A DNA stretch of 64,000 nt from Calliopsis andreniformis (Eukaryota; Arthropoda; Insecta; Hymenoptera; Andrenidae), in the NCBI RefSeq assembly GCF_051401765.1, contig NW_027480429.1:11102157-11166156 (forward strand), written 5' to 3'. Position numbers and translations under genes: made by a program. Below are positions 25,716-39,863 of the stretch, in pieces (within the stretch, counting starts at the first letter, position 1; each line of letters starts with the position of its first letter). Under the pieces are notes generated by a model. It did no database searches. It was not told the DNA's origin and saw only the letters and a program-made list of their open reading frames with translations.

Positions 25716-28700
25716 TCGAATAGTTAGGGCCTAAGAAGTGAACGCCAGAAGCATTAAATACAATAAAAATACAACAGTTTTTCCATCGTATAGCAGGAAT
25801 AATTTGCAACCAGTGTGAAGGTTATGGTCATATATACGTTCCGGGCAACCTAGGCATCACTGTAGGGCGTTGCACCACCAGATCGAATAGTTAGGTCCTT
25901 AGAAGTCAACGCCAGAAGCAAAAAATACAATATAAATACAACAGTTTTTCCATCGTGTAAAACGAATAATTGCAACCAGTTTGAAAGTGATGGTCATTTC
26001 TACGTTCCGGGTAACCTAGGCTTCACTCTGGGGCGTTGCTCCAACAGATTGAATAGTTAGGGCCTTAGAAGTCAGCGCCCGAAGCATAAAGTGCAATAAA
26101 AATACAATAGTTTTTCCATCGTATAACAGGATTAATTGCAACCAGTTTGAAAGTGATGGTCATTTCTACGTTCCGGGCAACCTTGGCTTCACCCTAGGGC
26201 GTTGTTCCACCAGATCGAATAGTTAGGGCCTAAGAAGTCAACGCCAGAAGCATAAAATACGATATAAATACAACAGCTTTTCCATCGTATAAAACAAATA
26301 ATTGTAACCAGTTTGATAGTGATGGTCATTTCTACGTACCGGACAACCTAGGCTTCACTCTAGTGCGTTGCTCCACCAGATCGAATAGTTAGGGCCTTAG
26401 AAGTCAACGCCCGAAGCATAAAGTACAAAATAAATAGAACAGTTTTTCCATCGTATAAAACGAATAATTGCTACCTGTGTGAAAGTTATGGTCATTTCTA
26501 CGTTCCGGGCATCCTAGGTTTCACTCCAGGGCGTTGCTCCACCAGATCGAATAGTTACGGCCTATGAAGTCAACGCCAGAACCATAAAATACAATATAAA
26601 TACAACAGTTTTTCCATCATATAAAGCGAATAATTGCTACCAGTGTGAAAGTTATGGTCATTTCTACGTTCCGCGCAATCTTGGCTTTACCCTAGGGCGT
26701 TGTTCCACCAGATGGAATAGTTAGGGCCTAAGAAGTCAACGCCAGAAGCATAAAATACGATATAAATACAACAGCTTTTCCATCGTATAAAACGAATAAT
26801 TGCAACCAGTGTGAAAGTTATGGTCCTTTCTACATTTCGAGCAACCTAGGCTTCACCCTAGGGCGTTGCTCCACCAGATTACACAGTTAGGGCCTTAGAA
26901 GTCAACGCCCGAAGCATAAAATACAAAATAAATAGAACAGTTTTTCCATTGTATAAAACGAATAATTGCTAGCAGTGTAAAAGTTATGGTCATTTCTACG
27001 TTCCGGGCAATCTAGGCTTCACCCTTGGGCGTTGTTCCACCAGGTCGAATAGTTAGGGCCTAAGAAGTGAACGCCAGAAGCATAAAATACAATATAAATA
27101 CAACAGTTTTTCCATCGTATAACAGGATTAATTACAACCAGTTTGAAAGTGATGGTCACTTCTACGTTCCGGGCAACCTAGGCTTCACTCTAGGGCGTTG
27201 CTACACTAGATCGAATTGTTACGGCCAAAGAAGTCAACGCCCGAAGGATAAAATACAAAATAAATAGAACATTTTTTCCATTGTATAAAACGAATAATTG
27301 CTACCAGTGTAAAAGTTATGGTCATTTCTACGTTCCGGGCAACCTAGGCTTCACTCTAGGGCGGTGCTGCACCATATCGAATAGCTACGGCCTTAGAAGC
27401 CTACGCCTGAAGCATAAAATACAATAAAAATACAACGGTCTTTTCATCGTATAACAGGAATAATTGCATCAAGCGTGAAAGTAATGATCATTTTGGGCGT
27501 TTCGGGCATCCTAGACCTAACTCTGAGGCATTGCTCCACCAGATCGAATAGTTGGGGCCTAAGAAGTCAACGCCAGAAGCATAAAATACGATATAAATAC
27601 AACAGCTTTTCAATCGTATAAAAGGAATAATTGCAAACAGTGTGAAAGTAATGGTCATTTCTACGTTCCGGGCAACCTAGGCTTCACCCTAGGGCGTTGC
27701 TCCACCAGATTAAACAGTTAGGGCCTTAGAAGTCAACGCCCGAAGCATAAAATACAAAATAAATAGAACAGTTTTTCCATTGTATAAAACGAATAATTGC
27801 TACCAGTGTAAAAGTTATGGTCATTTCTACGTTCCGGGCAACCTAGGCTTCACCCTTGGGCGTTGTTCCACCAGATCGAATAGTTAGGGCCTAAGAAGTG
27901 AACGCCAGAAGCATAAAATACAATATACATACAACAGTTTTTCCATCGTATAAAACGAATAATTGGAACCAGTGTGAAAGTTATGGTTATTTCTACATTC
28001 CGAGCAACCTAGGCTTCACTCTAGGGCGTTGTTGCACCAGCTCGAATAGTTAGGGCCTAAGAAGTGAACGCCAGAAGCATTAAATACAATAAAAATACAA
28101 CAGTTTTTCCACCGTATAACAGGATTAATTGCAACCAGTTTGATAGTGAAGGTCATTTCTACGGTCCGGGCAACCTAGGCTTCACTCTAGGGCGTTGCTC
28201 CACTAGATCGAATAGCTAGGGCCTTAGAAGTCAACGCCAGAAGCATAAAATACGATATAAATACAACAGCTTTTCCATCGTATAAAAGGAATAATTGCTA
28301 CCAGTGTAAAAGTTATGGTCATTTCTACGTTCCGGGCAACCTAGGCTTCACTCTAGGGCGTTGGTCCACCAGATCAAACAGTTAGGTCCTTAGAAGTCAA
28401 CGCCCGAAGCATAAAATACAAAATAAATAGAACAGTTTTTCCATTGTATAAAACGAATAATTGCTACCAGTGTAAAAGTTATGTTCATTTCTACGTTCCG
28501 GGCAACCTAGGCTTCACCGTAGGGCGTTGTTCCACCAGATCGAATAGTTAGGGCCTAAGAAGTGAACGCCAGAAGCATAAAATGCAATAAAAATACAACA
28601 GTCTTTCCATCCTATAACAGGAATAATTGCAACCCGTGTGAAAGTTATGGTTATTTGTACATTCCGAGCGACCTAGGCTTCACTCTAGGGCGTTGTTCCA

Positions 28701-29709
28701 CCAGCTCGAATAGTTAGGGCCTAAGAAGTGAACGCCAGAAGCATTAAATACAATAAAAATACAACAGTTTTACCATCGTATAACAGGATTAATTGCAAAC
28801 AGTTTGAAGGTGATGGCCACTTCTACGTTCCGGGCAACCTAGGCTTCACTCTAGGGCGTTGCTACACTAGATCGAATAGCTAGGGCCTTAGAAGTCAACG
28901 CCAGAGTCATAAAATACAATATAAATGCAACAGCTTTTCCATCGTAAAGAACGTATAATTGCTACCATTGTAAATGTTATGTTCATTTCTACGTTCCGTG
29001 CAACCTAGGCTTCACTCTAGGGCGGTGCTCCACCATATCGAATAGCTACGGCCTTAGAAGCCTACGTCTGAAGCATAAAATACAATAAAAATACAACGGT
29101 CTTTTCATCGTATAACAGGAATAATTGCAACAAGCGTGAAAGTAATGATCATTTCGGCGTTTCGGGCATCCTAGACTTAACTCTGAGGCATTACTCCACC
29201 AGATCGAATAGTTAGGGCCTAAGAAGTCAACGCCAGAAGCATAATATACAATATAAATACAACAGCTTTTCAATCGTATAAAAGGAATAATTGCAAACAG
29301 TGTGAAAGTAATGGTCATTTCTACGTTCCGGGCAACCTAGGCTTCACCCTAGGGCGTTGTTCCACCAGATTAAACAGTTAGGGCCTTAGAAGTCAACGCC
29401 CGAAGCATAAAATACAAAATAAATAGAACAGTTTTTCCATTGTATAAAACGAATAATTGCTACCAGTGTAAAAGTTATGGTCATTTCTACGTTCCGGGCA
29501 ACCTAGGCTTCACCCTTGGGCGTTGTTCCACCAGATCGAATGGTTAGGGCGTAAGAAGTGAACGCCAGAAGCATAAAATACAATATAAATACAACAGTTT
29601 TTCCATCGTATAAAACGAATAATTGCAACCAGTGTGAAAGTTATGGTTATTTCTACATTCCGAGCAACCTAGGCTTCACTCTAGGGCGTTGTTCCACCAG
29701 CTCGAATAG
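25716..29709 (+). repeat. Third sister of the 23/24-monomer block
   Basis: This block pairs with 9619-13612 (offset 16097) and, from about 26465, with copy B (offset 12278). At 29710 one monomer is skipped relative to the sisters, and the match continues at 29715 with 13784 and 17603. The left edge meets the 8146-bp block at 25716-25736. Confidence 0.85.
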
Positions 29710-32700
29710 CTAGGGCCTTAGAAGTCAACGCCAGAGTCATAAAATACAATATAAATACAACAGCTTTTCCATCGTAAAGAACGTATAATTGCAACCAGTG
29801 TGAAAGCTATGGTTATTTCTACATTCCGAGCAACCTAGGCTTCACTCTACGGCGTTGCTCCACCAGATCGAATAGTTAGGTCCTTAGAAGTCAACGCCTG
29901 AAGCATAAAATACAATAAAAATGCAACAGTCTTTCCATCCTATAACAGGAATAATTGCAACCCGTGTGAAAGTGATGGTCATTTCTACGATCCAGGCAAC
30001 CTAGGCTTCACTCTAGGGCGTTGTTCCACCAGATCGAATAGTTAGGGCCTGAGAAGTCAACGCCAGAAGCATAAAATACAATATAAATATAACAGTTTTT
30101 CCATCGTATAAAACGAATAATAGCAACCAGTGTGAAAGTTATGGTCATTTCTACGTTCCGGGCAACCTAGGCTTCACTCTAGGGCGTTGCTCCACCAGAT
30201 CGAACAGTTAGGGCCTTAGAAGTCAACGCCCGAAGCATAAAATACAAAATAAATAGAACAGTTTTTCCATCGTATAAAACGAATAATTGCTACCAGTGTG
30301 AAAGTTATGGTCATTTCTACTTTCCGGGCAACCTAGACTTCACCCTAGGCCGTTGTTCCACCAGATGGAATAGTTAGGGCCTAAGAAGTCAACGCCAGAA
30401 GCATAAAATACGATATAAATACAACAGCTTTTCCATCGTATAAAACGAATAATTGCAACCAGTGTGAAAGTTATGGCCATTTCTACGTTCCGGGCAACCT
30501 AGGCTTCTCCCTAGGGCGTTGCTTCAACAGGTTGCATAGCTAGGGCCTTAGAAGTCAATGCCCGAAGCATAAAATGCAATAAAAATACAACAGTTTTTCC
30601 ATCGTATAGCAGGAATAATTTGCAACCAGTGTGAAGGTTATGGTCATATATACGTTCCGGGCAACCTAGGCATCACTGTAGGGCGTTGCACCACCAGATC
30701 GAATAGTTAGGTCCTTCGAAGTCAACGCCAGAAGCAAAAAATACAATATAAATACAACAGTTTTTCCATCGTGTAAAACGAATAATTGCAACCAGTTTGA
30801 AAATGATGGTCATTTCTACGTTCCGGGTAACCTAGGCTTCACTCTGGGGCGTTGCTCCAACAGATTGAATAGTTAGGGCCTTAGAAGTCAGCGCCCGAAG
30901 CATAAAATGCAATAAAAATACAATAGTTTTACCATCGTATAACAGGATTAATTGCAACCAGTTTGAAAGTGATGGTCATTTCTACGTTCCGGGCAACCTT
31001 GGCTTCACCCTAGGGCGTTGTTCCACCAGATCGAATAGTTAGGGCCTAAGAAGTGAACGCCAGAAGCATGAAATACAATATAAATACAACAGCTTTTCCA
31101 TCCTATAAAAGGAATAATTGCAAACAGTGTGAAAGTAATGGTCATTTCTACGTTCCGGGCAACCTAGGCTTCACTCTAGGGCGTTGGTCCACCAGATCAA
31201 ACAGTTAGGGCCTAAGAAGTGTACGCCAGAAACATAAAATACAATATAAATACAACAGCTTTTCCATTGTATAAAACGAATAATTGCTACCAGTGTAAAG
31301 GTTATGGTCATTTCTACGTTCCGGGCAACCTAGGCTTCACCCTAGGCCGTTGTTCCACCAGATTGAGTAGTTAGGGCCTAAGAAGTGAACGCCAGAAGCA
31401 TAAAATACAATATAAATACAACAGCTTTTCCATCGTATAAAAGGAATAATTGCAAACAGTGTGAAAGTAATGGTCATTTCTACTTTCCGAGCAACCTAGG
31501 CTTCACTCTAGGGCGTTGCTCCACCAGATCGAATAGTTAGGGCCTTAGAAGTCAACGCCCGAAGCATAAAGTACAAAATAAATAGAACAGTTTTTCCATC
31601 GTATAAAACGAATAATAGCAACCAGTGTGACAGTTATGGTCATTTCTACGTTCCGGGCAACATAGGCTTCACTCTACGGCGATGCTCCACCAGATCAAAC
31701 AGTTAGCGCCTTAGAAGTCAACGCCCGAAGCATAAAACACAAAATAAATAGAACGGTTTTTCCATTGTATAAAACGAATAATTGCTGCCAGTTTGAAAGT
31801 GATGGTCACTTCTACGTTCCGGGCAACCTAGGCTTCACTCTAGGGCGTTGCTACACTAGATCGAATTGTTAGGGCCAAAGAAGTCAACGCCCGAAGGATA
31901 AAATACAAAATAAATAGAACATTTTTTCCATTGTATAAAACGAATAATTGCTACCAGTGTAAAAGTTATGGTCATTTCTACGTTCCGGGCAACCTAGGCT
32001 TCACTCTAGGGCGGTGCTGCACCATATCGAATAGCTACGGCCTTAGAAGCCTACGCCTGAAGCATAAAATACAATAAAAATACAACGGTCTTTTCATCGT
32101 ATAACAGGAATAATTGCATCAAGCGTGAAAGTAATGATCATTTGGACGTTTCGGGCATCCTAGACTTAACTCTGAGGCATTGCTCCACCAGATCGAATAG
32201 TTGGGGCCTAAGAAGTCAACGCCAGAAGCATAAAATACGATATAAATACAACAGCTTTTCAATCGTATAAAAGGAATAATTGCAAACAGTGTGAAAGTAA
32301 TGGTCATTTCTACGTTCCGGGCAACCTAGGCTTCACCCTAGGGCGTTGCTCCACCAGATTAAACAGTTAGGGCCTTAGAAGTCAACGCCCGAAGCATAAA
32401 ATACAAAATAAATAGAACAGTTTTTCCATTGTATAAAACGAATAATTGCTACCAGTGTAAAAGTTATGGTCATTTCTACGTTCCGGGCAACCTAGGCTTC
32501 ACCCTTGGGCGTTGTTCCACCAGATCGAATAGTTAGGGCCTAAGAAGTGAACGCCAGAAGCATAAAATACAATATACATACAACAGTTTTTCCATCGTAT
32601 AAAACGAATAATTGGAACCATTGTGAAAGTTATGGTTATTTCTACATTCCGAGCAACCTAGGCTTCACACTAGGGCGTTGTTGCACCAGCTCGAATAGTT

Positions 32701-33576
32701 AGGGCCTAAGAAGTGAACGCCAGAAGCATTAAATACAATAAAAATACAACAGTTTTTCCACCGTATAACAGGATTAATTGTAACCAGTTTGATAGTGAAG
32801 GTAATTTCTACGGTCCGGGCAACCTAGGCTTCACTCTAGGGCGTTGCTCCACTAGATCGAATAGCTAGGGCCTTAGAAGTCAACGCCAGAAGCATAAAAT
32901 ACGATATAAATACAACAGCTTTTCCATCGTATAAAAGGAATAATTGCTACCAGTGTAAAAGTTATGGTCATTTCTACGTTCCGGGCAACCTAGGCTTCAC
33001 TCTAGGGCGTTGGTCCACCAGGTCAAACAGTTAGGTCCTTAGAAGTCAACGCCCGAAGCATAAAATACAAAATAAATAGAACAGTTTTTCCATTGTATAA
33101 AACGAATAATTGCTACCAGTGTAAAAGTTATGTTCATTTCTACGTTCCGGGCAACCTAGGCTTCACCCTAGGGCGTTGTTCCACCAGGTCGAATAGTTAG
33201 GGCCTAAGAAGTGAACGCCAGAAGCATAAAATGCAATAAAAATACAACAGTCTTTCCATCCTATAACAGGAATAATTGCAACCCGTGTGAAAGTTATGGT
33301 TATTTCTACATTCCGAGCGACCTAGGCTTCACTCTAGGGCGTTGTTCCACCAGCTCGAATAGTTAGGGCCTAAGAAGTGAACGCCAGAAGCATTAAATAC
33401 AATAAAAATACAACAGTTTTACCATCGTATAACAGGATTAATTGCAACCAGTTTGAAAGTGATGGCCACTTCTACGTTCCGGGCAACCTAGGCTTCACTC
33501 TAGGGCGTTGCTACACTAGATCGAATAGCTAGGGCCTTAGAAGTCAACGCCAGAGTCATAAAATACAATATAAATG

Positions 33577-36140
33577 CAACAGCTTTTCCATCGTATAAAA
33601 GGAATAATTGCAAACAGTGTGAAAGTAATGGTCATTTCTACGTTCCGGGCAACCTAGGCTTCACTCTAGGGCGTTGCTCCACCAGATCAAACAGTTAGGG
33701 CCTATGAAGTGAACGCCAGAAGCACAAAATACAATATAAATACAACAGCTTTTCCATCGTATAAAACGAATAATTGCTACCAGTGTAAAAGTTATGGTCA
33801 TTTCTACGTTCCGGGCAACCTAGGCTTCACTCTAGTGCGGTGCTCCACCATATCGAATAGTTACGGCCTTAGAAGCCTACGCCTGAAGCATAAAATACAA
33901 TAAAAATACAACAGTTTTTCCATCGTATAACAGGATTAATTGCAACCAGTTTGAAAGTGATGGTCATTTCTACGTTCCGGGCAACCTAGACTTCACGCTA
34001 GGGCGTTGCTCCACTAGATCGAATAGCTAGGGCCTAAGAAGTCAACACCAGAAGAATAAAATACGATATAAATACAACAGCCTTTACACCGTATAAAACG
34101 AATAATTGCAACCTGTGTGAAGGTTATGGTCGTTTCTACGTTCCGGGCAACCTAGGCTTCACCCTAGGGCGTTGTTCCACCAGATCGAATAGTTAGGGCC
34201 TAAGATGTGAACGCCAGAAGCATAAAATACAATATAAATACAACAGTTTTTCCATTGTATAAAACGCTACCAGTGGAAAAGTTATGGTCATTTCTACGTT
34301 CCGGGCAACCTAGGCTTCACCGTAGGGCGTTGTTCCACCAGATCGAATAGTTAGGGCCTAAGATGTGAACGCCAGAAGCATAAAATACAATATAAATCCA
34401 ACAGTTTGTCCATCGTATAAAACGAATAATTGCAGCCAGTGTGAAAGTTATGGTCATTTCTACATTCCGAGCAACCTAGGCTTCACTCTAGGGCGTTGCT
34501 CCAATAGATTGAATAGTTAGGGCCTTAGAAGTCAACGCACGAAGCATAAAATGCAATAAAAATACAACAGTTTTTCCATCGTATAACAGGATTAATTGCA
34601 ACCAGTTTGAAAGTGATGGTCATTTCTACGTTCCGGGCAACCTAGGCTTCACTCTAGGGCGTTGCTCCACTAGATCGAATAGCTGGGGCCATAGAAGTCA
34701 ACGCCAGAAGCATAAAATACGATATAAATACAACAGCTTTTCCATCGTATAAAAGGAATAATTGCAAACAGTGTGAATGTAATGGTCATTTCTACGTTCC
34801 GGGCAACCTAGGCTTCACTCTAGGGCGTTGCTCCACCAGATCAAACAGTTAGGGCCTTAGAAGTCAACGCCCGAAGCACAAAATACAAAATAAATAGAAC
34901 AGTTTTTCCACGTATAAAACGAATAATTGCTACCAGTGTAAAAGTTATGGTCATTTCTGCTTTCCGGGGAACCTAGGGTTCACCCTAGGGCGTTGTTCCA
35001 CCAGATGGAATAGTTAGGGCCTAAGAAGTCAACACCAGAAACATAAAATACGATATAAATACAACAGCTTTTCCATCGTATAAGACAAATAATTGCAACC
35101 AGTTTGATAGTGATGGTCATTTCTACGTACCGGGCAACCTAGGCTTCACTCAAGGGCGTTGCTCCACCAGATCGAATAGTTAGGGCCTTAGAAGTCAACG
35201 CCCGAAGCATAAAGTACAAAATAAATAGAACAGTTTTTCCATCGTATAAAACGAATAATTGCTACCAGTGTGAAAGTTATGGTCATTTCTACTTTCCGGG
35301 CAACCTAGATTTCACCCTAGGGCGTTGTTCCACCAGATGGAATAGTTAGGGCCTAAGAAGTCAACGCCAGAAGCATAAAATACGATATAAATACAACAGC
35401 TTTTCCATCGTATGAAACGAATAATTGCAACCAGTGTGAAAGTTATGGTCATTTCTACGTTCCGGGCAACCTAGGCTTCCCCCTAGGGCGTTGCTCCAAC
35501 AGATTGCATAGTTAGGGCCTTAGGAGTCAATGCCCGAAGCATAAAATGCAATAAAAATACAACAGTTTTTCCATCGTATAGCAGGAATAATTTGCAACCA
35601 GTGTGAAGGTTATGGTCATACCTACGTTCCGGGCCACCTAGGCATCACTGTAGGGCGTTGCTCCACCAGATCGAATAGTTAGGTCCTTAGAAGTCAACGC
35701 CAGAAGCATAAAATACGTTATAAATACAACAGCTTTTCCATCGTATAAAAGGAATAATTGCAAACAGTGTGAAAGTAATTGTCATTCCTACGTTCCGGGC
35801 AACGTAGGCATCTCTCTACGGCGTTGTTCAACCAGATCGAATAGTTAGGGCCTCAGAAATCAACACCAGAAGAATAAAATACAAAATAAGTACAACAGCC
35901 TTTACACCGTATAAAAGAATAATTGCAACCTGTGTGAAGGTTATGGTCATATCTACGTTACGGGCAACCTAGGCTTCACTGTAGGGCGTTGCTCCACCAG
36001 ATCGAAATGTTAGGGCCGTAGAAGTCAACGCCCGAAGCATAAAATACGATATAAATACAACAGCTTCTCCATCGTATAAAATGAATAAATGCAAACAGTG
36101 TGAAGGTAGTGGTCATTTCTACGTTCCGAGCAACCTAGGC
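33577..36140 (+). repeat. 22-monomer step duplication, copy 1
   Basis: This block pairs with 37220-39783 at an offset of 3643 bp (22 monomers minus 9 bp, of which 8 come from the short monomer) over 2564 bp. Mismatches include ctggggcc versus ctagggcc, agtttgtcc versus agtttttcc, aattgtcatt versus aatggtcatt and gcttctcc versus gcttttcc. The left junction lies at monomer offset about 44, in caacagctttt. Confidence 0.85.
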
Positions 36141-37219
36141 CTCAATCTAGGGCGGTGCTCCACCATATCGAATAGCTAGGGCCTTAGAAGCCTACGCCTG
36201 AAGCATAAAATACAATAAAAATACAACGGTCTTTTCATCGTATAACAGGAATATTTGCATCAAGCGTGAAAGTAATGATCATTTCGGCGTTTCGGGCATC
36301 CTAGACTTAACTCTGAGGAATTGCTCCACCAGATCGAATAGTTAGGGCCTAAGAAGTCAACGCCAGAAGCATAAAATACAATATAAATACAACAGCTTTG
36401 CCATCGTATAAAATGAACAATTGCAAGCAGTGAGAAAGACATGGACATTTCTACGTTCCGGGCAACCTACGCTTCACTCTATGGCGTTCTTCCACCACTT
36501 CGAATAGCTACGGCCTCAGAAGTCAACGCCTGAAGCATAAAATACAATAAAAATGCAACAGTCTTTCCATCCTATAACAGGAATAATTGCAACCCGTGTG
36601 AAAGTGATGGTCATTTCTACGTTCCGGGCAGCCTAGGCTTCACCCTAGGGCGTTGTTCCACCAGATCGAATAGTTAGGGCCTAACAAGTGAACGCCCGAA
36701 GCATAAAATGCAATAAAGATACAACAGTTTTTCCATCGTATAACAGGATTAATTGCAACCAGTTTGAAAGTGATGGTCATTTCTACGTTCCGGGCAACAT
36801 AGGCTTCACTCTAGGGCGTTGCTCCACTAGATCGAATAGCTAGGGCCTTAGAAGTCAACGCCAGAAGCATAAAATACGATATAAATACAACAGCTTTTCC
36901 ATCCTATAACAGGAATAATTGCAACCCGTGTGAGAGTGATGGTCATTTCTACGTTCCGGGCAACCTAGGCTTCACCCTAGGGCGTTGTTCCACCAGATCG
37001 AATAGGTAGGGACTAACAAGTGAACGCCAGAAGCATAAAATACAATATAAATACAACAGTTTTTCCATCGTATAAATCGAATAATTGCAACCAGTATGAA
37101 AGTTATGGTCATTTCTGCTTTCCGGGCAACCTAGGCTTCACCCTAGGGCGTTGTTCCACCAGATGGAATAGTTAGGCCCTAAGAAGTGAACGCCAGAAGC
37201 ATAAAATGCGATATAAATA
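36141..37219 (+). repeat. Spacer monomers between the 22-monomer copies
   Basis: About 6.5 monomers matching 24029-25107 at an offset of 12112. They include the divergent monomer at 36181 and a monomer with the tail gcttcactctatggcgttcttccaccacttcg. That unusual tail is also found near 24360, 43430, 47230, 60020 and 60520. No unique sequence is present. Confidence 0.75.
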
Positions 37220-39783
37220 CAACAGCTTTTCCATCGTATAAAAGGAATAATTGCAAACAGTGTGAAAGTAATGGTCATTTCTACGTTCCGGGCAACCTAG
37301 GCTTCACTCTAGGGCGTTGCTCCACCAGATCAAACAGTTAGGGCCTATGAAGTGAACGCCAGAAGCACAAAATACAATATAAATACAACAGCTTTTCCAT
37401 CGTATAAAACGAATAATTGCTACCAGTGTAAAAGTTATGGTCATTTCTACGTTCCGGGCAACCTAGGCTTCACTCTAGGGCGGTGCTCCACCATATCGAA
37501 TAGTTACGGCCTTAGAAGCCTACGCCTGAAGCATAAAATACAATAAAAATACAACAGTTTTTCCATCGTATAACAGGATTAATTGCAACCAGTTTGAAAG
37601 TGATGGTCATTTCTACGTTCCGGGCAACCTAGACTTCACGCTAGGGCGTTGCTCCACTAGATCGAATAGCTAGGGCCTAAGAAGTCAACACCAGAAGAAT
37701 AAAATACGATATAAATACAACAGCCTTTACACCGTATAAAACGAATAATTGCAACCTGTGTGAAGGTTATGGTCATTTCTACGTTCCGGGCAACCTAGGC
37801 TTCACCCTAGGGCGTTGTTCCACCAGATCGAATAGTTAGGGCCTAAGATGTGAACGCCAGAAGCATAAAATACAATATAAATACAACAGTTTTTCCATTG
37901 TATAAAACGCTACCAGTGTAATAGTTATGGTCATTTCTACGTTCCGGGCAACCTAGGCTTCACCCTAGGGCGTTGTTCCACCAGATCGAATAGTTAGGGC
38001 CTAAGATGTGAACGCCAGAAGCATAAAATACAATATAAATCCAACAGTTTTTCCATCGTATAAAACGAATAATTGCAGCCAGTGTGAAAGTTATGGTCAT
38101 TTCTACATTCCGAGCAACCTAGGCTTCACTCTAGGGCGTTGCTCCAATAGATTGAATAGTTAGGGCCTTAGAAGTCAACGCACGAAGCATAAAATGCAAT
38201 AAAAATACAACAGTTTTTCCATCGTATAACAGGATTAATTGCAACCAGTTTGAAAGTGATGGTCATTTCTACGTTCCGGGCAACCTAGGCTTCACTCTAG
38301 GGCGTTGCTCCACTAGATCGAATAGCTAGGGCCATAGAAGTCAACGCCAGAAGCATAAAATACGATATAAATACAACAGCCTTTCCATCGTATAAAAGGA
38401 ATAATTGCAAACAGTGTGAATGTAATGGTCATTTCTACGTTCCGGGCAACCTAGGCTTCACTCTAGGGCGTTGCTCCACCAGATCAAACAGTTAGGGCCT
38501 TAGAAGTCAACGCCCGAAGCACAAAATACAAAATAAATAGAACAGTTTTTCCACGTATAAAACGAATAATTGCTACCAGTGTAAAAGTTATGGTCATTTC
38601 TGCTTTCCGGGGAACCTAGGGTTCACCCTAGGGCGTTGTTCCACCAGATGGAATAGTTAGGGCCTAAGAAGTCAACACCAGAAACATAAAATACGATATA
38701 AATACAACAGCTTTTCCATCGTATAAGACAAATAATTGCAACCAGTTTGATAGTGATGGTCATTTCTACGTACCGGGCAACCTAGGCTTCACTCAAGGGC
38801 GTTGCTCCACCAGATCGAATAGTTAGGGCCTTAGAAGTCAACGCCCGAAGCATAAAGTACAAAATAAATAGAACAGTTTTTCCATCGTATAAAACGAATA
38901 ATTGCTACCAGTGTGAAAGTTATGGTCATTTCTACTTTCCGGGCAACCTAGATTTCACCCTAGGGCGTTGTTCCACCAGATGGAATAGTTAGGGCCTAAG
39001 AAGTCAACGCCAGAAGCATAAAATACGATATAAATACAACAGCTTTTCCATCGTATGAAACGAATAATTGCAACCAGTGTGAAAGTTATGGTCATTTCTA
39101 CGTTCCGGGCAACCTAGGCTTCCCCCTAGGGCGTTGCTCCAACAGATTGCATAGTTAGGGCCTTAGGAGTCAATGCCCGAAGCATAAAATGCAATAAAAA
39201 TACAACAGTTTTTCCATCGTATAGCAGGAATAATTTGCAACCAGTGTGAAGGTTATGGTCATACCTACGTTCCGGGCCACCTAGGCATCACTGTAGGGCG
39301 TTGCTCCACCAGATCGAATAGTTAGGTCCTTAGAAGTCAACGCCAGAAGCATAAAATACGTTATAAATACAACAGCTTTTCCATCGTATAAAAGGAATAA
39401 TTGCAAACAGTGTGAAAGTAATGGTCATTCCTACGTTCCGGGCAACGTAGGCATCTCTCTACGGCGTTGTTCAACCAGATCGAATAGTTAGGGCCTCAGA
39501 AATCAACACCAGAAGAATAAAATACAAAATAAGTACAACAGCCTTTACACCGTATAAAAGAATAATTGCAACCTGTGTGAAGGTTATGGTCATATCTACG
39601 TTACGGGCAACCTAGGCTTCACTGTAGGGCGTTGCTCCACCAGATCGAAATGTTAGGGCCGTAGAAGTCAACGCCCGAAGCATAAAATACGATATAAATA
39701 CAACAGCTTTTCCATCGTATAAAATGAATAAATGCAAACAGTGTGAAGGTAGTGGTCATTTCTACGTTCCGAGCAACCTAGGC
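37220..39783 (+). repeat. 22-monomer step duplication, copy 2
   Basis: This is the second copy of 33577-36140. After 39783 it changes to a monomer with the tail gcaccaacagatgg. The 158-bp short monomer occurs in both copies (34198 and 37841), and the pair gtggaaaag/gtgtaatag separates them. Confidence 0.85.
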
Positions 39784-39863
39784 TTCACTCTAGGGCGTTG
39801 CACCAACAGATGGAATAGTTAGGGCCTTAGAAGTTAACGCCCGAAGCATAAAATGCAATAAAG

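Larger units (their letters stand above)
17591..25736 (+). repeat. 12.1-kb duplication, copy 1 (8146 bp matched)
   Basis: This block aligns with 29703-37848 at a constant offset of 12112 bp (73 monomers minus 6 bp). Differences seen are few: gaaactaat versus gaaagtaat near 20185, gaatgttatg versus gaaagttatg near 22330, aggtaggg versus agctaggg near 20752, and a small patch at 23224-23270. To the left, 14187-17430 also pairs with 26465-29700 at an offset of 12278, so the duplicated unit is longer than the clean block and one monomer was lost at the joint. Confidence 0.9.
29703..37848 (+). repeat. 12.1-kb duplication, copy 2
   Basis: This is the second copy of 17591-25736. The match ends where ctaagatgtg (37849) replaces ctaagaagtg (25737). 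From there the sequence follows 34206 onward, at a 3643-bp offset, so a later 22-monomer duplication has overwritten the right end of this copy. Confidence 0.9.
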
